49,709 bases of DNA from JBEIFW01 sp044370695 (GCA_044370695.1 JBILVB010000005.1:1-49709), one strand, 5' to 3'. Positions 1 through 8,027 are shown, numbered from the stretch's first letter. Notes: generated from the letters alone by a model not told the origin. Made by a program: numbers and translations.

Positions 1-942
1 TCCCGGGCGATGTCGTACGTGCGCGCCGTCGGCGCTCAGGTCGTCGCGCCCAGCGCCGGGCCACCGGCCTTCCTCGACCCCGAGCTGTTCGGCGCCAACT
101 GGATCACGGGGGAGGAGGTCTCGATCTTCCCGGACCAGACCGAGTTCCTCCGTCGTCTGGAGCGGGCCGGCCTCCACACCGGACGACTCGTCGTCCCCGG
201 TACGGCGATCACCTCGACCGCGACGGGATCCACCATCGAGCAGCCCGAGGACGAGGCGACCGTCCGACGACCCTTCGACGACAAGGCGGCGTACCTCGCC
301 GAGTACCAGGCCGACTGGACCCCGTGGCTGCGGGCCCACCGCGCCTCGTGGCCGGCACCGCAGCCCGATCTGGTCCGGCGCCTGGCCGCATGGTGGGAGC
401 CGTTGCTCGCCTCGGCCCCGTGCCTGCGCGCCGGTGTCGGGGGAGCGTGCCTGCTGCGCTGCGGTGACACCGATGTCCTGGTCGACTTCCCGGCCGGCGA
501 GGTCCGCACCCACCAGGGTGAGCCGTACCGCTTCCGGTTCGAGATCGACCGGGGCCTCGTCGAGTCGGTCGTCGCGGTACGGGCCGTCGACTGGTCCAAC
601 TCGCTGTTCCTGTCGTGCCGGTTCCGGGCCTGGCGGGAGGGTTCCTACAACGAGTTCCTCTACCACTTCTTCAAGTCGCTCTCGCCGCAGCGCATGGCTC
701 GTGCCGAGGCCGAGGCTCGGATCAGGATCGGCCTGCCGGCCGTCGCGATCGACGAAGAGATCGAACTCGACGGCTGGCTGGTGGAGCGGTACTGCCCGCA
801 CCGCCGGGCGGACCTGAGCCGCTTCGGGGAGGTGGCCGGTGGGGTGCTCACCTGCACGCTGCACGGCTGGCAGTTCGACCTCGAGACCGGCCGGTGCCGC
901 ACGGCCCAGGACCATCGCCTCCGGGTGCGACCGGCCAACTGA
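1..942 (+). CDS. Rieske [2Fe-2S] protein, C-terminal part (5' truncated by window edge)
   Basis: The frame is open from the first base, so the true start probably lies upstream; the first in-window ATG is at 10. The last ~57 residues form a Rieske cluster-binding loop: CPH, then 17-20 residues later CTLHGWQFD, which supplies the two Cys and two His ligands. The preceding ~230 residues resemble the tail of UlaG-like metallo-beta-lactamase-fold proteins that carry a C-terminal Rieske domain in Actinobacteria. The metal-binding HxHxDH motif of such a fold is not in view, so that assignment is inference. A cytosolic oxidoreductase or electron-transfer role is likely; the substrate is unknown. The stop faces the convergent L,D-transpeptidase gene only 6 bp away. 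Confidence 0.75.
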   Translation, partial: SRAMSYVRAVGAQVVAPSAGPPAFLDPELFGANWITGEEVSIFPDQTEFLRRLERAGLHTGRLVVPGTAITSTATGSTIEQPEDEATVRRPFDDKAAYLAEYQADWTPWLRAHRASWPAPQPDLVRRLAAWWEPLLASAPCLRAGVGGACLLRCGDTDVLVDFPAGEVRTHQGEPYRFRFEIDRGLVESVVAVRAVDWSNSLFLSCRFRAWREGSYNEFLYHFFKSLSPQRMARAEAEARIRIGLPAVAIDEEIELDGWLVERYCPHRRADLSRFGEVAGGVLTCTLHGWQFDLETGRCRTAQDHRLRVRPAN

Positions 943-948
943 ACCCGG

Positions 949-1896
949 CTAGTCGTGCACCCAGACGCGCATCCCGCGGGGCAGCACGTCGTTCGCCCAC
1001 ATCCAGTCCATCGCCTCCAGGCTGATGCGCACGCACCCGTGCGAGGCGGGGACGTTCGGGACGTTGCCGTGGCCGTGGATGGCGACCCCGCCCTTGAAGT
1101 ACTTCGGGCGGTAGAGCTCGCCGAGCTGACCGAACTCCCAGCCGTCGGTGTACTCCCGGTAGATCTTGAAGACCCCGACCGGGGTGTGGGCGACGTCGGT
1201 GATCATCTCACCGGTCTTCTGGTTCGGTTCCGTGTACTCCTTCTCGGTCCCGGTCGAGACGTTGAACGCCCAGACGGTCGTGCCGCCCCGGAGCAGGTAG
1301 AGGACTTGACGGCCCTTGTCGACCTCGACGAGGTCGCCATCGGTGGAGATCCCGAGACCGGCGACCCGGGTGGTCGCCTCGTTGAGCGCGGTCGCGGTTC
1401 GGGCGTCGACGGTTCCCGACGCCGGCAGCCGGAGATGTTTCTGGAACGCCATGACGGCCTGCCGGGTGACCCCGCCGTAGCGCCCGTCGACGTCGTCGAG
1501 CCAGAACCCCAGGTCGAGGAGCCGTTGTTGGAGCGCCACGACCGCCGGCCCGGCGGCGCCGAGGCGAAGCGCCGTCACCGGTGTGACCAGCGGGGGCGCG
1601 GCCAGCACGACCGGGGCGGCCACCGTCGTGGTGGGCGCGACCGTCGTGGTCGTCGGAGCCACGGTCGTCGTGGTGGTGGGCGCGACCGTGGTGGTGGGCG
1701 CGACCGTGGTGGTGGGCGCGACCGTGGTGGTCGTCGGAGCCACGGTCGTCGTGGTGGTGGGCGCGACCGTGGTGGCGGCCTCGGTGGTCGCGACCACCGA
1801 GGGGCTGAGCGCTGCAGCCGTCGTGCCGCCCGACGAGCAGGACGACGAGACACCGACGAGCAACGTCACGCCGATGGCGACCATGCTGCGCTGCAT
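949..1896 (-). CDS. Secreted L,D-transpeptidase with peptidoglycan-binding domain (YkuD family)
   Basis: The 315-residue protein begins with a hydrophobic signal ending near Cys20 (SSSC), a plausible lipoprotein cleavage site. A Val-Ala-Pro-Thr linker follows (about residues 45-95). Next come a peptidoglycan-binding type 1 domain (about 109-165, containing LGFWLDDVDGRYG) and a C-terminal YkuD catalytic domain. The catalytic motif is seen as HGHGN with His274 and SHGCVR with His286 and Cys288. Such enzymes form 3-3 crosslinks in peptidoglycan outside the membrane. The Thr-rich linker probably spans the cell wall and may be glycosylated (inference). The start is an ATG preceded, 8 nt upstream, by a TAGGCT -10-like element, suggesting a leaderless mRNA. 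Confidence 0.93.
   Translation of the reverse strand: MQRSMVAIGVTLLVGVSSSCSSGGTTAAALSPSVVATTEAATTVAPTTTTTVAPTTTTVAPTTTVAPTTTVAPTTTTTVAPTTTTVAPTTTVAAPVVLAAPPLVTPVTALRLGAAGPAVVALQQRLLDLGFWLDDVDGRYGGVTRQAVMAFQKHLRLPASGTVDARTATALNEATTRVAGLGISTDGDLVEVDKGRQVLYLLRGGTTVWAFNVSTGTEKEYTEPNQKTGEMITDVAHTPVGVFKIYREYTDGWEFGQLGELYRPKYFKGGVAIHGHGNVPNVPASHGCVRISLEAMDWMWANDVLPRGMRVWVHD
1647..1775. repeat. Higher-order tandem repeat encoding the Thr-Val-Ala-Pro linker
   Basis: Inside the L,D-transpeptidase gene, short GC-rich units encode VAP followed by 3 to 5 Thr. In protein order the unit lengths run 8, 7, 6, 6, 8, 7, 6 residues. A segment of about 48 bp starting at 1647 recurs almost exactly at 1728, an offset of 81 bp or 27 codons, so the linker grew by block duplication as well as by short-unit slippage. 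The reading frame is kept throughout. Confidence 0.85.
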
Positions 1897-1904
1897 CGGC
1901 GACG

Positions 1905-1910
1905 AGCCTA
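1905..1910 (-). promoter_or_regulatory. -10-like element TAGGCT, leaderless promoter of the L,D-transpeptidase gene
   Basis: On the minus strand TAGGCT ends 8 nt before the ATG at 1896. This leaves no room for a Shine-Dalgarno sequence and would place the transcription start at or next to the start codon. The same arrangement recurs at many genes in the window. Confidence 0.5.
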
Positions 1911-1941
1911 CGGCAGCACTGGCGCCAACGGGTGGTGGGTG

Positions 1942-2907
1942 TCAGGCCCGCCGGTACCCCTGGGGCAGCTCCATCCAGATCGTGAGCCCGTACTTCACCC
2001 CGGCGGTGATCGGTTCGGTCGCATGGGGATGGGTGACCAGCGACGGCCAGGTGACGAGTTCACCGACGGCGCTTGCTGCGGTGGAGAACCCGTGGCGGGG
2101 GAACACGAGGGCGCCGCCGGTGAAGCCGTCGTTCAGACGGATCGTCGCCGACAGCTGCGCGACGTCATGGTGGGCTCGCAGCTCGGTCTGGCCGAACGTC
2201 GAGTACTTGATCACGAACGCGTCGCGCAGGCCGTGGTACTCGACGAGCGGCCACCACCGCTGCACCTGGGGCAGCAGTCGCACCAGCAGGTCGTCTTCGA
2301 GATGGGCGTACAGCCGAGGGCTGATCGCGGCGAGCGACACCTCGTGGCCGGGCACCGGGTCGTCCTGCGCCGGTTCGAAGATCCCGACGGCCTCGGCGGC
2401 CCGGATCACCGTGGCGCAGAACGTCGGTGTCCAGAACGGACCGGCCAGGAGGTCGGTGCCGACCTCCCGGAGGGCGAACTGCGGATCGGCTGCGTCGTCG
2501 TACCGCAGGATCCGGGTGAGATCCCGCGCCCCGGCGTCGTCGAACGCGGTCCGTAGCCGGTGTACCGCCTCCGCATCACGACCGATCGCGATCGGCGGTC
2601 GCAGACCGCGCTCGGCGTCGAGCAGGATGCCCCCGACCACCAGCGACCGGCCGTCGTCGAAGCAGAGGTCGTGGAACACGCTCCCGTCGTCGTGTCGAAC
2701 CCGGCCCGCGCCGGCCGCGGCCCGGGCGAGCGCGTCGGCCGGGCCGCAGGCAGCCGACCCGTCGACGGCGACCACCACCTCGCCGGGCAGGGCTCCGAGC
2801 ACCATCGTCCGCTCGGCCGGTCCGATGACGACGGGCTCGTCGCCCGTGAGGCCCCGGGCGACGTCCTGCCAGCGAGCGCCTTCGGGAAGGGCGAGCAACC
2901 GGGGCAT
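1942..2907 (-). CDS. 2-oxoglutarate/Fe(II)-dependent oxygenase (prolyl-4-hydroxylase-like)
   Basis: This 321-residue protein ends in a double-stranded beta-helix oxygenase domain. The iron facial triad is visible as His246-His247-Asp248 (HxD) and a distal His295, with Lys305 ten residues later in the position that binds the 2-oxoglutarate carboxylate in prolyl/lysyl hydroxylases. The frame extends upstream to 3315, but that part overlaps the NTF2-like gene and looks like antisense coding, so I chose the ATG at 2907 (MPRLLALPEG). The N-terminal ~150 residues match nothing I recognise. The substrate, perhaps a protein or peptide side chain, cannot be inferred. It lies 49 bp downstream of the NTF2-like gene, possibly co-transcribed. 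Confidence 0.8.
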   Translation of the reverse strand: MPRLLALPEGARWQDVARGLTGDEPVVIGPAERTMVLGALPGEVVVAVDGSAACGPADALARAAAGAGRVRHDDGSVFHDLCFDDGRSLVVGGILLDAERGLRPPIAIGRDAEAVHRLRTAFDDAGARDLTRILRYDDAADPQFALREVGTDLLAGPFWTPTFCATVIRAAEAVGIFEPAQDDPVPGHEVSLAAISPRLYAHLEDDLLVRLLPQVQRWWPLVEYHGLRDAFVIKYSTFGQTELRAHHDVAQLSATIRLNDGFTGGALVFPRHGFSTAASAVGELVTWPSLVTHPHATEPITAGVKYGLTIWMELPQGYRRA

Positions 2908-2956
2908 CGACACGGCCGCGGACCGTAGCGGCCGTCGTCGGGTTCCGGTTGCGGCG

Positions 2957-3334
2957 TCAGGCCCGCATCGCCGCAGCTTGCGCCGGGTCGAGGTACTCCT
3001 CGACCCGGGTGATGCAGCCGTCGGCGCAGTGGATCCGCAGCATCGCCGGGATGGCGAGCGCCGTGCCGTCGGGGGCCGTGGCCCGCAGGACGTGCTGCTG
3101 TACGAAGCCGCCGTCGACGAGCAGGCGTCGCACCTCGGTGTAGCGCAACCCCGTGGCGTGGGCGTGCATCCAGCCGAGCGTGCGGAGGTTCTGCTCGCGG
3201 GTCTGATCGACCATGTCGAAGTTGTGCCAGACGGTGACGTCGGCGGCGTAGATCGCACGGACCGCCTCGACGTCGCCGGCCTCGATGGCGGCGAAGAGTC
3301 GGTCGGCGAGGGCATCGATCGCTGCAGGCGTCAT
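2957..3334 (-). CDS. NTF2-like / SnoaL-like protein
   Basis: The 125-residue protein has the length and pattern of the SnoaL-like cone fold: an N-terminal helix pair (LADRLFAAIEAGDVEAVRAIY), then AADVTVWHNFD, and a final strand ending CITRVEEYLDP. Members include polyketide cyclases, limonene epoxide hydrolase-like enzymes and many proteins of unknown role. No activity can be assigned. An upstream in-frame start exists at 3379. The ATG at 3334 is preferred because a TAGGGT -10-like element ends exactly 7 nt upstream of it, consistent with leaderless transcription. It probably leads a two-gene unit with the 2OG oxygenase. Confidence 0.8.
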   Translation of the reverse strand: MTPAAIDALADRLFAAIEAGDVEAVRAIYAADVTVWHNFDMVDQTREQNLRTLGWMHAHATGLRYTEVRRLLVDGGFVQQHVLRATAPDGTALAIPAMLRIHCADGCITRVEEYLDPAQAAAMRA

Positions 3335-3341
3335 CGGGGTG

Positions 3342-3347
3342 ACCCTA
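3342..3347 (-). promoter_or_regulatory. -10-like element TAGGGT, leaderless promoter of the NTF2-like gene
   Basis: TAGGGT on the minus strand ends 7 nt before the ATG at 3334, and no Shine-Dalgarno sequence fits in the gap. It supports the shorter start for this gene. Confidence 0.5.
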
Positions 3348-3465
3348 GTGGTGGGTCCCGGACGGCCCGGGATCCTCACGGGACCTCGGTCCGGCCCGGG
3401 CGCCTCGGGATCGCCGGTACGGTGCTTGCGGATCCGGCGCTCGAGGCCGGCGACAGGAGGGTGAC

Positions 3466-3882
3466 ATGCGGGACCAGAAGCTGGAGCGCTTGAAGTCGAC
3501 GGCGTTGTTCGCCGGGCTCGATCGCCACGGGCTCGAGGCCGTCGCCGAGACGACCACGGAGATGCAATTCCCGGCGGGAGCGGTCCTGGCCCGCGAGGGC
3601 AGCCCGGGACACGAGGCCTTCGTCGTCGTGTCCGGGTCGATCTCGGTGACCATCAGCGGCGACGAGGTGGGCACGATCGGTGCCGGCGAGGTGGCCGGTG
3701 AACTCGCCCTGCTGTTGCGCGAACCGCGTCAGGCGACGCTGACGGCGGCCACCGACGTCGACCTGCTGGTGATCGAACCCGGGCGGTTCCACACGCTGCT
3801 GGAGCAACCGTCGATCGCCCGAGCCCTGGTCACCGCCCTCGCCCGTCGCCTCAGCAGCGCCGACAAGGCGTTGCGGCACTGA
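3466..3882 (+). CDS. Stand-alone cyclic-nucleotide-binding (CRP-like) domain protein
   Basis: The 138 residues form one cNMP-binding beta-barrel and nothing else. The phosphate-binding cassette is recognisable as GELALLLREPRQATLTA, with the Glu and Arg that contact the cyclic nucleotide. The usual C-terminal helix-turn-helix of CRP/FNR regulators is absent, because the protein ends in a short helix (LARRLSSADKALRH). It is therefore not a classical transcription factor and may act as a regulatory subunit for a partner. The ATG has an upstream AGGAGG-type site at about 3457. Its stop is 24 bp from the convergent LLM oxidoreductase gene. Confidence 0.8.
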   Translation: MRDQKLERLKSTALFAGLDRHGLEAVAETTTEMQFPAGAVLAREGSPGHEAFVVVSGSISVTISGDEVGTIGAGEVAGELALLLREPRQATLTAATDVDLLVIEPGRFHTLLEQPSIARALVTALARRLSSADKALRH

Positions 3883-3906
3883 ACCGGTCGGCCACCGCCG
3901 CCTCGG

Positions 3907-4761
3907 TCAGGTGAACCGGGCGGCGAGCGGCGCCCAGGCGTCGAGCAGCCGCAGGTGGTCGTCGGCGGGTGCCGGCCACAGGGTGAGCACGCAACGGGTC
4001 ACCCCTTCGCCGGCGAGGCGTTCGAGCCCGGCCGGGTCGTCGGTGGCGCCGAGCACGGTCACGTCGAGACGGTCCGGGTCGCGCCCCTTGGCCGCCCACA
4101 CGTCGCGCAGGCGGATGAGCCGGTCGCCGAGCGACGCGCGCGCCGAGATCGGGAGCCAGCCGTCACCCCAGGTGCCGATGGCGTCGAACAGCTTGGGGCC
4201 CCATCCGCCGCCGAGCAGGACCGGTGGCCCGCCGGCCTGCGCCGGCTTCGGGCGGGCGAGCGACGGGGCGAGCCGGACGTGCTCGCCCTCGAACGAGGCG
4301 ACCTCGTCGGTCCACAGGGCTCGCATCAGCGCCACCTTCTCGGCCACGGCGGCGCGCCGGGTGGCCCATACGGTGCCGTGGCTCTCGGCTTCCTCACGAT
4401 TCCAGCCGTAGCCGATCCCGAGACGGACCCGGCCGCCCGAGAGGTGGTCGAGCGAGGCGACCTGTTTGGCCAGCCAGATGGCGTCGCGCTGGGCGATGAG
4501 GGTGACCGAGGTGCCGAGCAGGATCCGCTCGGTGACGGCGGCCGCCATCGACAGGGCCACGAACTGGTCCTGCATCCGCCAGTAGTAGTCCGGCAGCGGC
4601 TCACCGGTGAGGCTGCCCGGCCACGGCGACTCGCGGCTGGTGGGGATGTGGCTGTGCTCGGGGAGCCACAGCGAGTCGAAGCCGCGCTCCTCGACGGCGC
4701 GGGCGAGGGCCACGGGGTGGAGGGTGTCGTCGAGGCTGAAGCCGGTGATCCCGATGCGCAC
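3907..4761 (-). CDS. F420-dependent LLM-class oxidoreductase
   Basis: This 284-residue protein is a luciferase-like TIM barrel of the actinobacterial F420-dependent type. Typical segments are FDSLWLPEHSHIP, the central LSGGRVRLGIGYGWN and GWGPKLFDAIGTWGDGWLPI. It resembles the TIGR03619 group, whose substrates are mostly unknown. The frame is open to an ATG at 4977, but that extension is antisense to the next gene. The GTG at 4761 (protein starting RIGITGF after the initiator) matches the family start and has a CAGGCT element 7 nt upstream. It implies that the organism makes coenzyme F420. Confidence 0.85.
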   Translation of the reverse strand: MRIGITGFSLDDTLHPVALARAVEERGFDSLWLPEHSHIPTSRESPWPGSLTGEPLPDYYWRMQDQFVALSMAAAVTERILLGTSVTLIAQRDAIWLAKQVASLDHLSGGRVRLGIGYGWNREEAESHGTVWATRRAAVAEKVALMRALWTDEVASFEGEHVRLAPSLARPKPAQAGGPPVLLGGGWGPKLFDAIGTWGDGWLPISARASLGDRLIRLRDVWAAKGRDPDRLDVTVLGATDDPAGLERLAGEGVTRCVLTLWPAPADDHLRLLDAWAPLAARFT

Positions 4762-4768
4762 GACCGGA

Positions 4769-4791
4769 AGCCTGGCAGAGCCCGGTACGGT
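4769..4791. promoter_or_regulatory. Divergent pair of -10-like elements in a 37-bp intergenic region
   Basis: On the minus strand CAGGCT (4769-4774) ends 7 nt before the GTG at 4761. On the plus strand TACGGT (4786-4791) ends 7 nt before the ATG at 4799. The two leaderless promoters share a 37-bp gap, so RNA polymerase binding at one probably excludes the other (inference). Confidence 0.45.
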
Positions 4792-4798
4792 CCCGCGG

Positions 4799-5875
4799 AT
4801 GCCCGACCTGCACGACCGGGCCGCCGGGTGGGCGGCCGTCGCCGAACTGCACCACCGGTTCCTCACCGGAGCGATCCTCACGATGGTGTCGCGCCGGGGC
4901 GGCCCCGTCGCCGCCGACGTGATCTTCGGGCTGTTCCGCCGCCAGCACCTGCAGAAGTTCCTGCCCGGCCTGGCCAAGCTCGGCCTCGCCGACCGGCCCG
5001 ACGCGGTGAAGGCGGCGTCGTACCACTACCTGGCCAACACCGTGGGCGGGGTGCAGGTGGAGCTCGTCGTCGAGCACGACCGCAAGGCCTGGGTGCGGTT
5101 CGTGCCGCCCCGGTGGATGTACGACGGCGTCGCCATCTGCGGGGTGCCGTCGGAGGTGAGCCGGGCCGTGCTGCACGGCTGGTACGGCCACAACGGGGTC
5201 TCGCTCGGCAACCCCCGGCTGCGGTTCGTGTGCACCGGTCAGACGATGGACGCCCAACCGGGCCTGTCGGGGTACTTCGAGGAGCTCGACCGCGAGGTCG
5301 GTGCCGACGAGCGCGTCGTGTTCCACCCCGGTGAGGAGCCGCCGCTGTTCGACCCGGCGGCGGCGCCGGTGCTGCCGGCGTCGACCTGGCCGGCCGACCG
5401 CGTGGCCAAGGCGGCCCGCAACTACGCCATGGACTACGTGGCCAACCTGTTGCCGGAGATGGCGGCCCGGCTCGGGCCGGCCGAGGCCGCGCACCTCGGG
5501 CGTACCACCGGCCGGCTCGTCGGGATGAGCTACGGCGCGGCGGTGATCCGCCTGCTCGACGGGCCGGCCGGCTGGCCGGGCACTGGGGCGCCCGGGATCG
5601 CCCGGGTGCTGGGCGCGCTCGGCGCGGCGATGGACGACGACGTCGCCGTCGAGGTGCACGGCGACGGGTCGGCGACGGTCCGGATGCACACGTGGCGGCT
5701 GATGCGTGATGTGCCCGGTCCGTGGTCGCCGGCGTGCTTCGACGCCTGGAACGGCCTCGTCGAGGGGATCGCCGAGGTCCACGACCGGTTCACCCGGGTC
5801 GAGGTGACGGCCCGACTCGACGACGGCGACGACCGGTTCGAATGGCGGATCCGTCCCCGGCCCCGGCGGGCCTGA
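4799..5875 (+). CDS. Conserved hypothetical protein, 358 aa
   Basis: I do not recognise this family. The protein is soluble-looking, with no signal peptide or membrane segment. It is rich in aromatic and acidic patches, for example a YHYLAN segment, VRFVPPRWMYDG and YGHNGVSLGNPRLRFVCTGQ in the first half. The second half holds helices with YAMDYVANLLPEM and a C-terminal strand region. The mix of helical N-terminus, beta centre and helical C-terminus is vaguely like small-molecule hydrolases acting on amino or carboxyl substrates, but no catalytic motif is clear. The ATG at 4799 was chosen over earlier in-frame starts because they lie inside the divergent LLM gene and because TACGGT sits 7 nt upstream. 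Confidence 0.7.
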   Translation: MPDLHDRAAGWAAVAELHHRFLTGAILTMVSRRGGPVAADVIFGLFRRQHLQKFLPGLAKLGLADRPDAVKAASYHYLANTVGGVQVELVVEHDRKAWVRFVPPRWMYDGVAICGVPSEVSRAVLHGWYGHNGVSLGNPRLRFVCTGQTMDAQPGLSGYFEELDREVGADERVVFHPGEEPPLFDPAAAPVLPASTWPADRVAKAARNYAMDYVANLLPEMAARLGPAEAAHLGRTTGRLVGMSYGAAVIRLLDGPAGWPGTGAPGIARVLGALGAAMDDDVAVEVHGDGSATVRMHTWRLMRDVPGPWSPACFDAWNGLVEGIAEVHDRFTRVEVTARLDDGDDRFEWRIRPRPRRA

Positions 5876-5894
5876 CCGGTTCGCTGCCTCGGGC

Positions 5895-6290
5895 CACCGC
5901 CCCGGCGACAGGGATCGTGATGCCGAGGAGTGCCGAGATGGCGCCGGCCCCGTTGCGGAGCACGGCGACCTCGAACAGCGAACCGTAGGGTGCCGACCCG
6001 TCGTAGGCGATCGCTCCCAGCCCGTAGACGGCGAGGGCGGTCGTGCTCACGGTCGCCACGGCGACAGCGCCGAGCACCAGCGCCTTGGCCCGCAGCCCCG
6101 GCGCCCGAGACGGCACGGCGGCGAACGTGGCCCGGATCGACCGGTCGAACTGCTCGAGCCCGAGTCGCGATCGGAGTTCCCCGCCGGCGGCGATGAAGTC
6201 GAACCCGGAGCCACCCGGCCCGCCGGGGTTGGTCAGGACGGCACCCCGTCCAGGACGGTAGCGAAGTGGTCCTGCGGTCGCCGCCGCCTC
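5895..6290 (-). pseudogene. Chimeric gene remnant: TAP-type hydrolase fragment fused to ABC-2 permease fragment
   Basis: Read on the minus strand from 6290, one open frame without a credible start codon encodes ~46 residues with RYRPGRGAVLTNPGGPGGSG. This is the oxyanion-region signature of tripeptidyl-aminopeptidase-like alpha/beta hydrolases, and it continues to LGLEQFD near 6147. It then switches to RATFAAVPSRA, RAKA and APYGSL, which match the intact ABC-2 permease immediately upstream (TFAAVPRRG, RAKA, APYGSL). After VL about 20 residues of the permease are missing before GAGAI. The remnant is therefore two gene pieces joined in frame plus an internal deletion. It shows past rearrangement next to the exporter genes. 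Translation is unlikely. Confidence 0.75.
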
Positions 6291-7104
6291 AGGCGTCGCG
6301 GCGGCGGGTGATCACGACGGCGGCGACGAGGCCGGCGGAAACCCAGGCCAGCAGCACCGCAGCACCGACCGCAGGGGGGAGGTCGGACCGGCCGGTCCGG
6401 TTCGTCATCGCGTTGGCTGCGGCCATCGGCAGGTAGTCGCTGGCGGCCTCTCCGACGGTGGGGATCATGCCGATCACGCCGGGGGCGGCGAGGAGGAATC
6501 CGAACAGGAGCGCGATCGCGCCGGCACCGCTGCGCACCAGGAACCCGATCCCGAGACCGAGCGCCGCGAACGCAGCCGTGCGGACCGCGGCGGTGCCCAT
6601 CGTGGTGAGGACACCCGCATCGGCGAGCGATCCGTACGGGGCGGTGTCGTCGTAGCGGACGGCGCCGAGCGCAAAGGCGACGATCCCGCTGAGCGCCACG
6701 GTGACGGCGGCGACCGCGGTCAGCACCGCTGCCTTGGCCCGCACCACCTGGCCGCGTCGGGGCACCGCAGCGAAGGTGACCCGGGCCAGCCCGCTCGCGT
6801 ACTCGTTGGTGGCGCTCAGCACGCCGAGTACGGCGAACACGAGCGGCAGCACGCCGGCGAGGCCGTTCAGGGCGGACTCGCCGATGGCCTGCCCGTCCTC
6901 GGAGAGCTCGGCGGGATCGGCGACACCGACGATGAGGACACCGGCGGCGATCGACAGCGCTGCGCCGGCGACGAGGGTGACGAGGTTCGATCGCAGGGTC
7001 CGGAACTTCCGCCACTCGGCGCGCGCGACCCGGAGTTGCGTTACGGCGAGCGCAGTGCTCGCCGCCGACGGGCCGGCCCCGGGTGAGCTGACGCCGCCCA
7101 TCAT
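6289..7104 (-). CDS. ABC-2 type exporter permease
   Basis: The 271-residue protein has about six hydrophobic segments: AALSIAAGVLIVGVA, AGVLPLVFAVLGVL, VALSGIVAFALGAV, AAFAALGLGIGFLV, IALLFGFLLAAPGVIG and a C-terminal VLLAWVSAGLVAAVVI ending in RRRDA. This layout fits the membrane subunit of drug/antibiotic exporters of the DrrB/NatB kind. The ATG at 7104 overlaps the stop of the ATPase gene (ATGA), so the two are translationally coupled. The frame stays open upstream through the ATPase gene, which is antisense noise. The transported compound is unknown. A damaged partial copy of this gene lies just downstream. Confidence 0.88.
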   Translation of the reverse strand: MMGGVSSPGAGPSAASTALAVTQLRVARAEWRKFRTLRSNLVTLVAGAALSIAAGVLIVGVADPAELSEDGQAIGESALNGLAGVLPLVFAVLGVLSATNEYASGLARVTFAAVPRRGQVVRAKAAVLTAVAAVTVALSGIVAFALGAVRYDDTAPYGSLADAGVLTTMGTAAVRTAAFAALGLGIGFLVRSGAGAIALLFGFLLAAPGVIGMIPTVGEAASDYLPMAAANAMTNRTGRSDLPPAVGAAVLLAWVSAGLVAAVVITRRRDA

Positions 7105-8027
7105 GCCGCCGCCGGGCCGGGCTCGGGGACGTTCGCCGAGTACTCGACGGAGTCCCGGGTCAACGCGACGAACACGTCCTCGAGGCTCTCGCGTCGCGGG
7201 GTGAGCTCGTGCAGTTCGATCCCGGCCCGCAGCGCCTCGCGTCCGATGTCGGCGGCCTCGAGGCCGGTGACGGCGAGCAGGCCAGAACCGTCGTCGCCGA
7301 TGGTCGCCCCCGCGCTCCGCAGGACCTGGGCGAGCCGTTCCGGTTCCGGCGTACGAACGGCGACGTCCTGCACGGCCCGGGCCTGCAGCTCGGCACCGGT
7401 GAGATCGGCGAGCAGGCGACCCCGGCCGATGACGACGAAGCGGTCGGCGATGAGCGCCAGTTCGGTGATGAGATGGGAGGACACGAACACCGTGCGGCCC
7501 TCGTCGGCCAAGTGGCGCAACAGCTTGCGCATCCACACGATGCCTTCGGGGTCGAGGCCGTTGATCGGCTCGTCGAGCATGACGATCGCCGGGTCGCCGA
7601 GCAGGGCGACCGCAAGGCCGAGACGCTGGCCCATGCCGAGCGAGAACCGGCCCGCCCGGTTGCCGGCGACACCGTCGAGCCCGACGCTGCGCAGTACCTC
7701 CTCCACTCGGGCGTTGGTGATCCCACACGTGGCGGCCAGGGCTCGCAGGTGGTTGCGGGCCGTGCGCTTGGGATGCACCGCCTTGGCGTCGAGCAGGGCG
7801 CCGATCGTGGCGAGCGGTGCCCGGTGCTCTGCGAGCGGTCGGCCGGCGACGAGCGCCTGGCCGGCCGTCGGCCGGTCGAGTCCGAGGACCATCCGCATCG
7901 TGGTCGACTTGCCGGCACCGTTCGGGCCGAGGAAACCGGTCACCTCCCCCGGTCGCACGGCGACGGTGAGGTCGTCCACCGCCGTGCGGGCTCCGAACCT
8001 CTTGGTCAGGCCCTCCAGTTCGATCAC
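7101..8027 (-). CDS. ABC exporter ATP-binding protein
   Basis: The 308-residue ATPase has Walker A GPNGAGKST (about 33-41) and Walker B IVMLDEP followed by the D-loop GLDPEG. The degenerate signature is SLGMGQR, as usual in the DrrA/bacitracin-resistance-like subfamily, and the H-loop is SSHL. A C-terminal ~80-residue extension typical of that subfamily follows. It energises the permease encoded right after it, with which it shares a 4-bp overlap. The start is GTG at 8027. The likely role is export of a lipid or hydrophobic drug across the cytoplasmic membrane; no substrate is implied by the neighbours. Confidence 0.92.
   Translation of the reverse strand: MIELEGLTKRFGARTAVDDLTVAVRPGEVTGFLGPNGAGKSTTMRMVLGLDRPTAGQALVAGRPLAEHRAPLATIGALLDAKAVHPKRTARNHLRALAATCGITNARVEEVLRSVGLDGVAGNRAGRFSLGMGQRLGLAVALLGDPAIVMLDEPINGLDPEGIVWMRKLLRHLADEGRTVFVSSHLITELALIADRFVVIGRGRLLADLTGAELQARAVQDVAVRTPEPERLAQVLRSAGATIGDDGSGLLAVTGLEAADIGREALRAGIELHELTPRRESLEDVFVALTRDSVEYSANVPEPGPAAA

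Noticed and set aside
1647..1775. Possible CRISPR-like repeat array
   Set aside because: The repeats have no spacers, keep a reading frame and encode a Thr-Val-Ala-Pro linker.
1942..3315. Longer 457-residue form of the 2OG oxygenase
   Set aside because: The extra N-terminal part overlaps the NTF2-like gene in another frame and reads as Ser/Arg/Pro-rich antisense; the ATG at 2907 gives a compact enzyme.
955..3493. Long plus-strand open frames opposite the L,D-transpeptidase, 2OG oxygenase and NTF2-like genes
   Set aside because: They have no family resemblance and repetitive Arg/Gly composition; they arise from the high GC content at third positions of the opposite strand.
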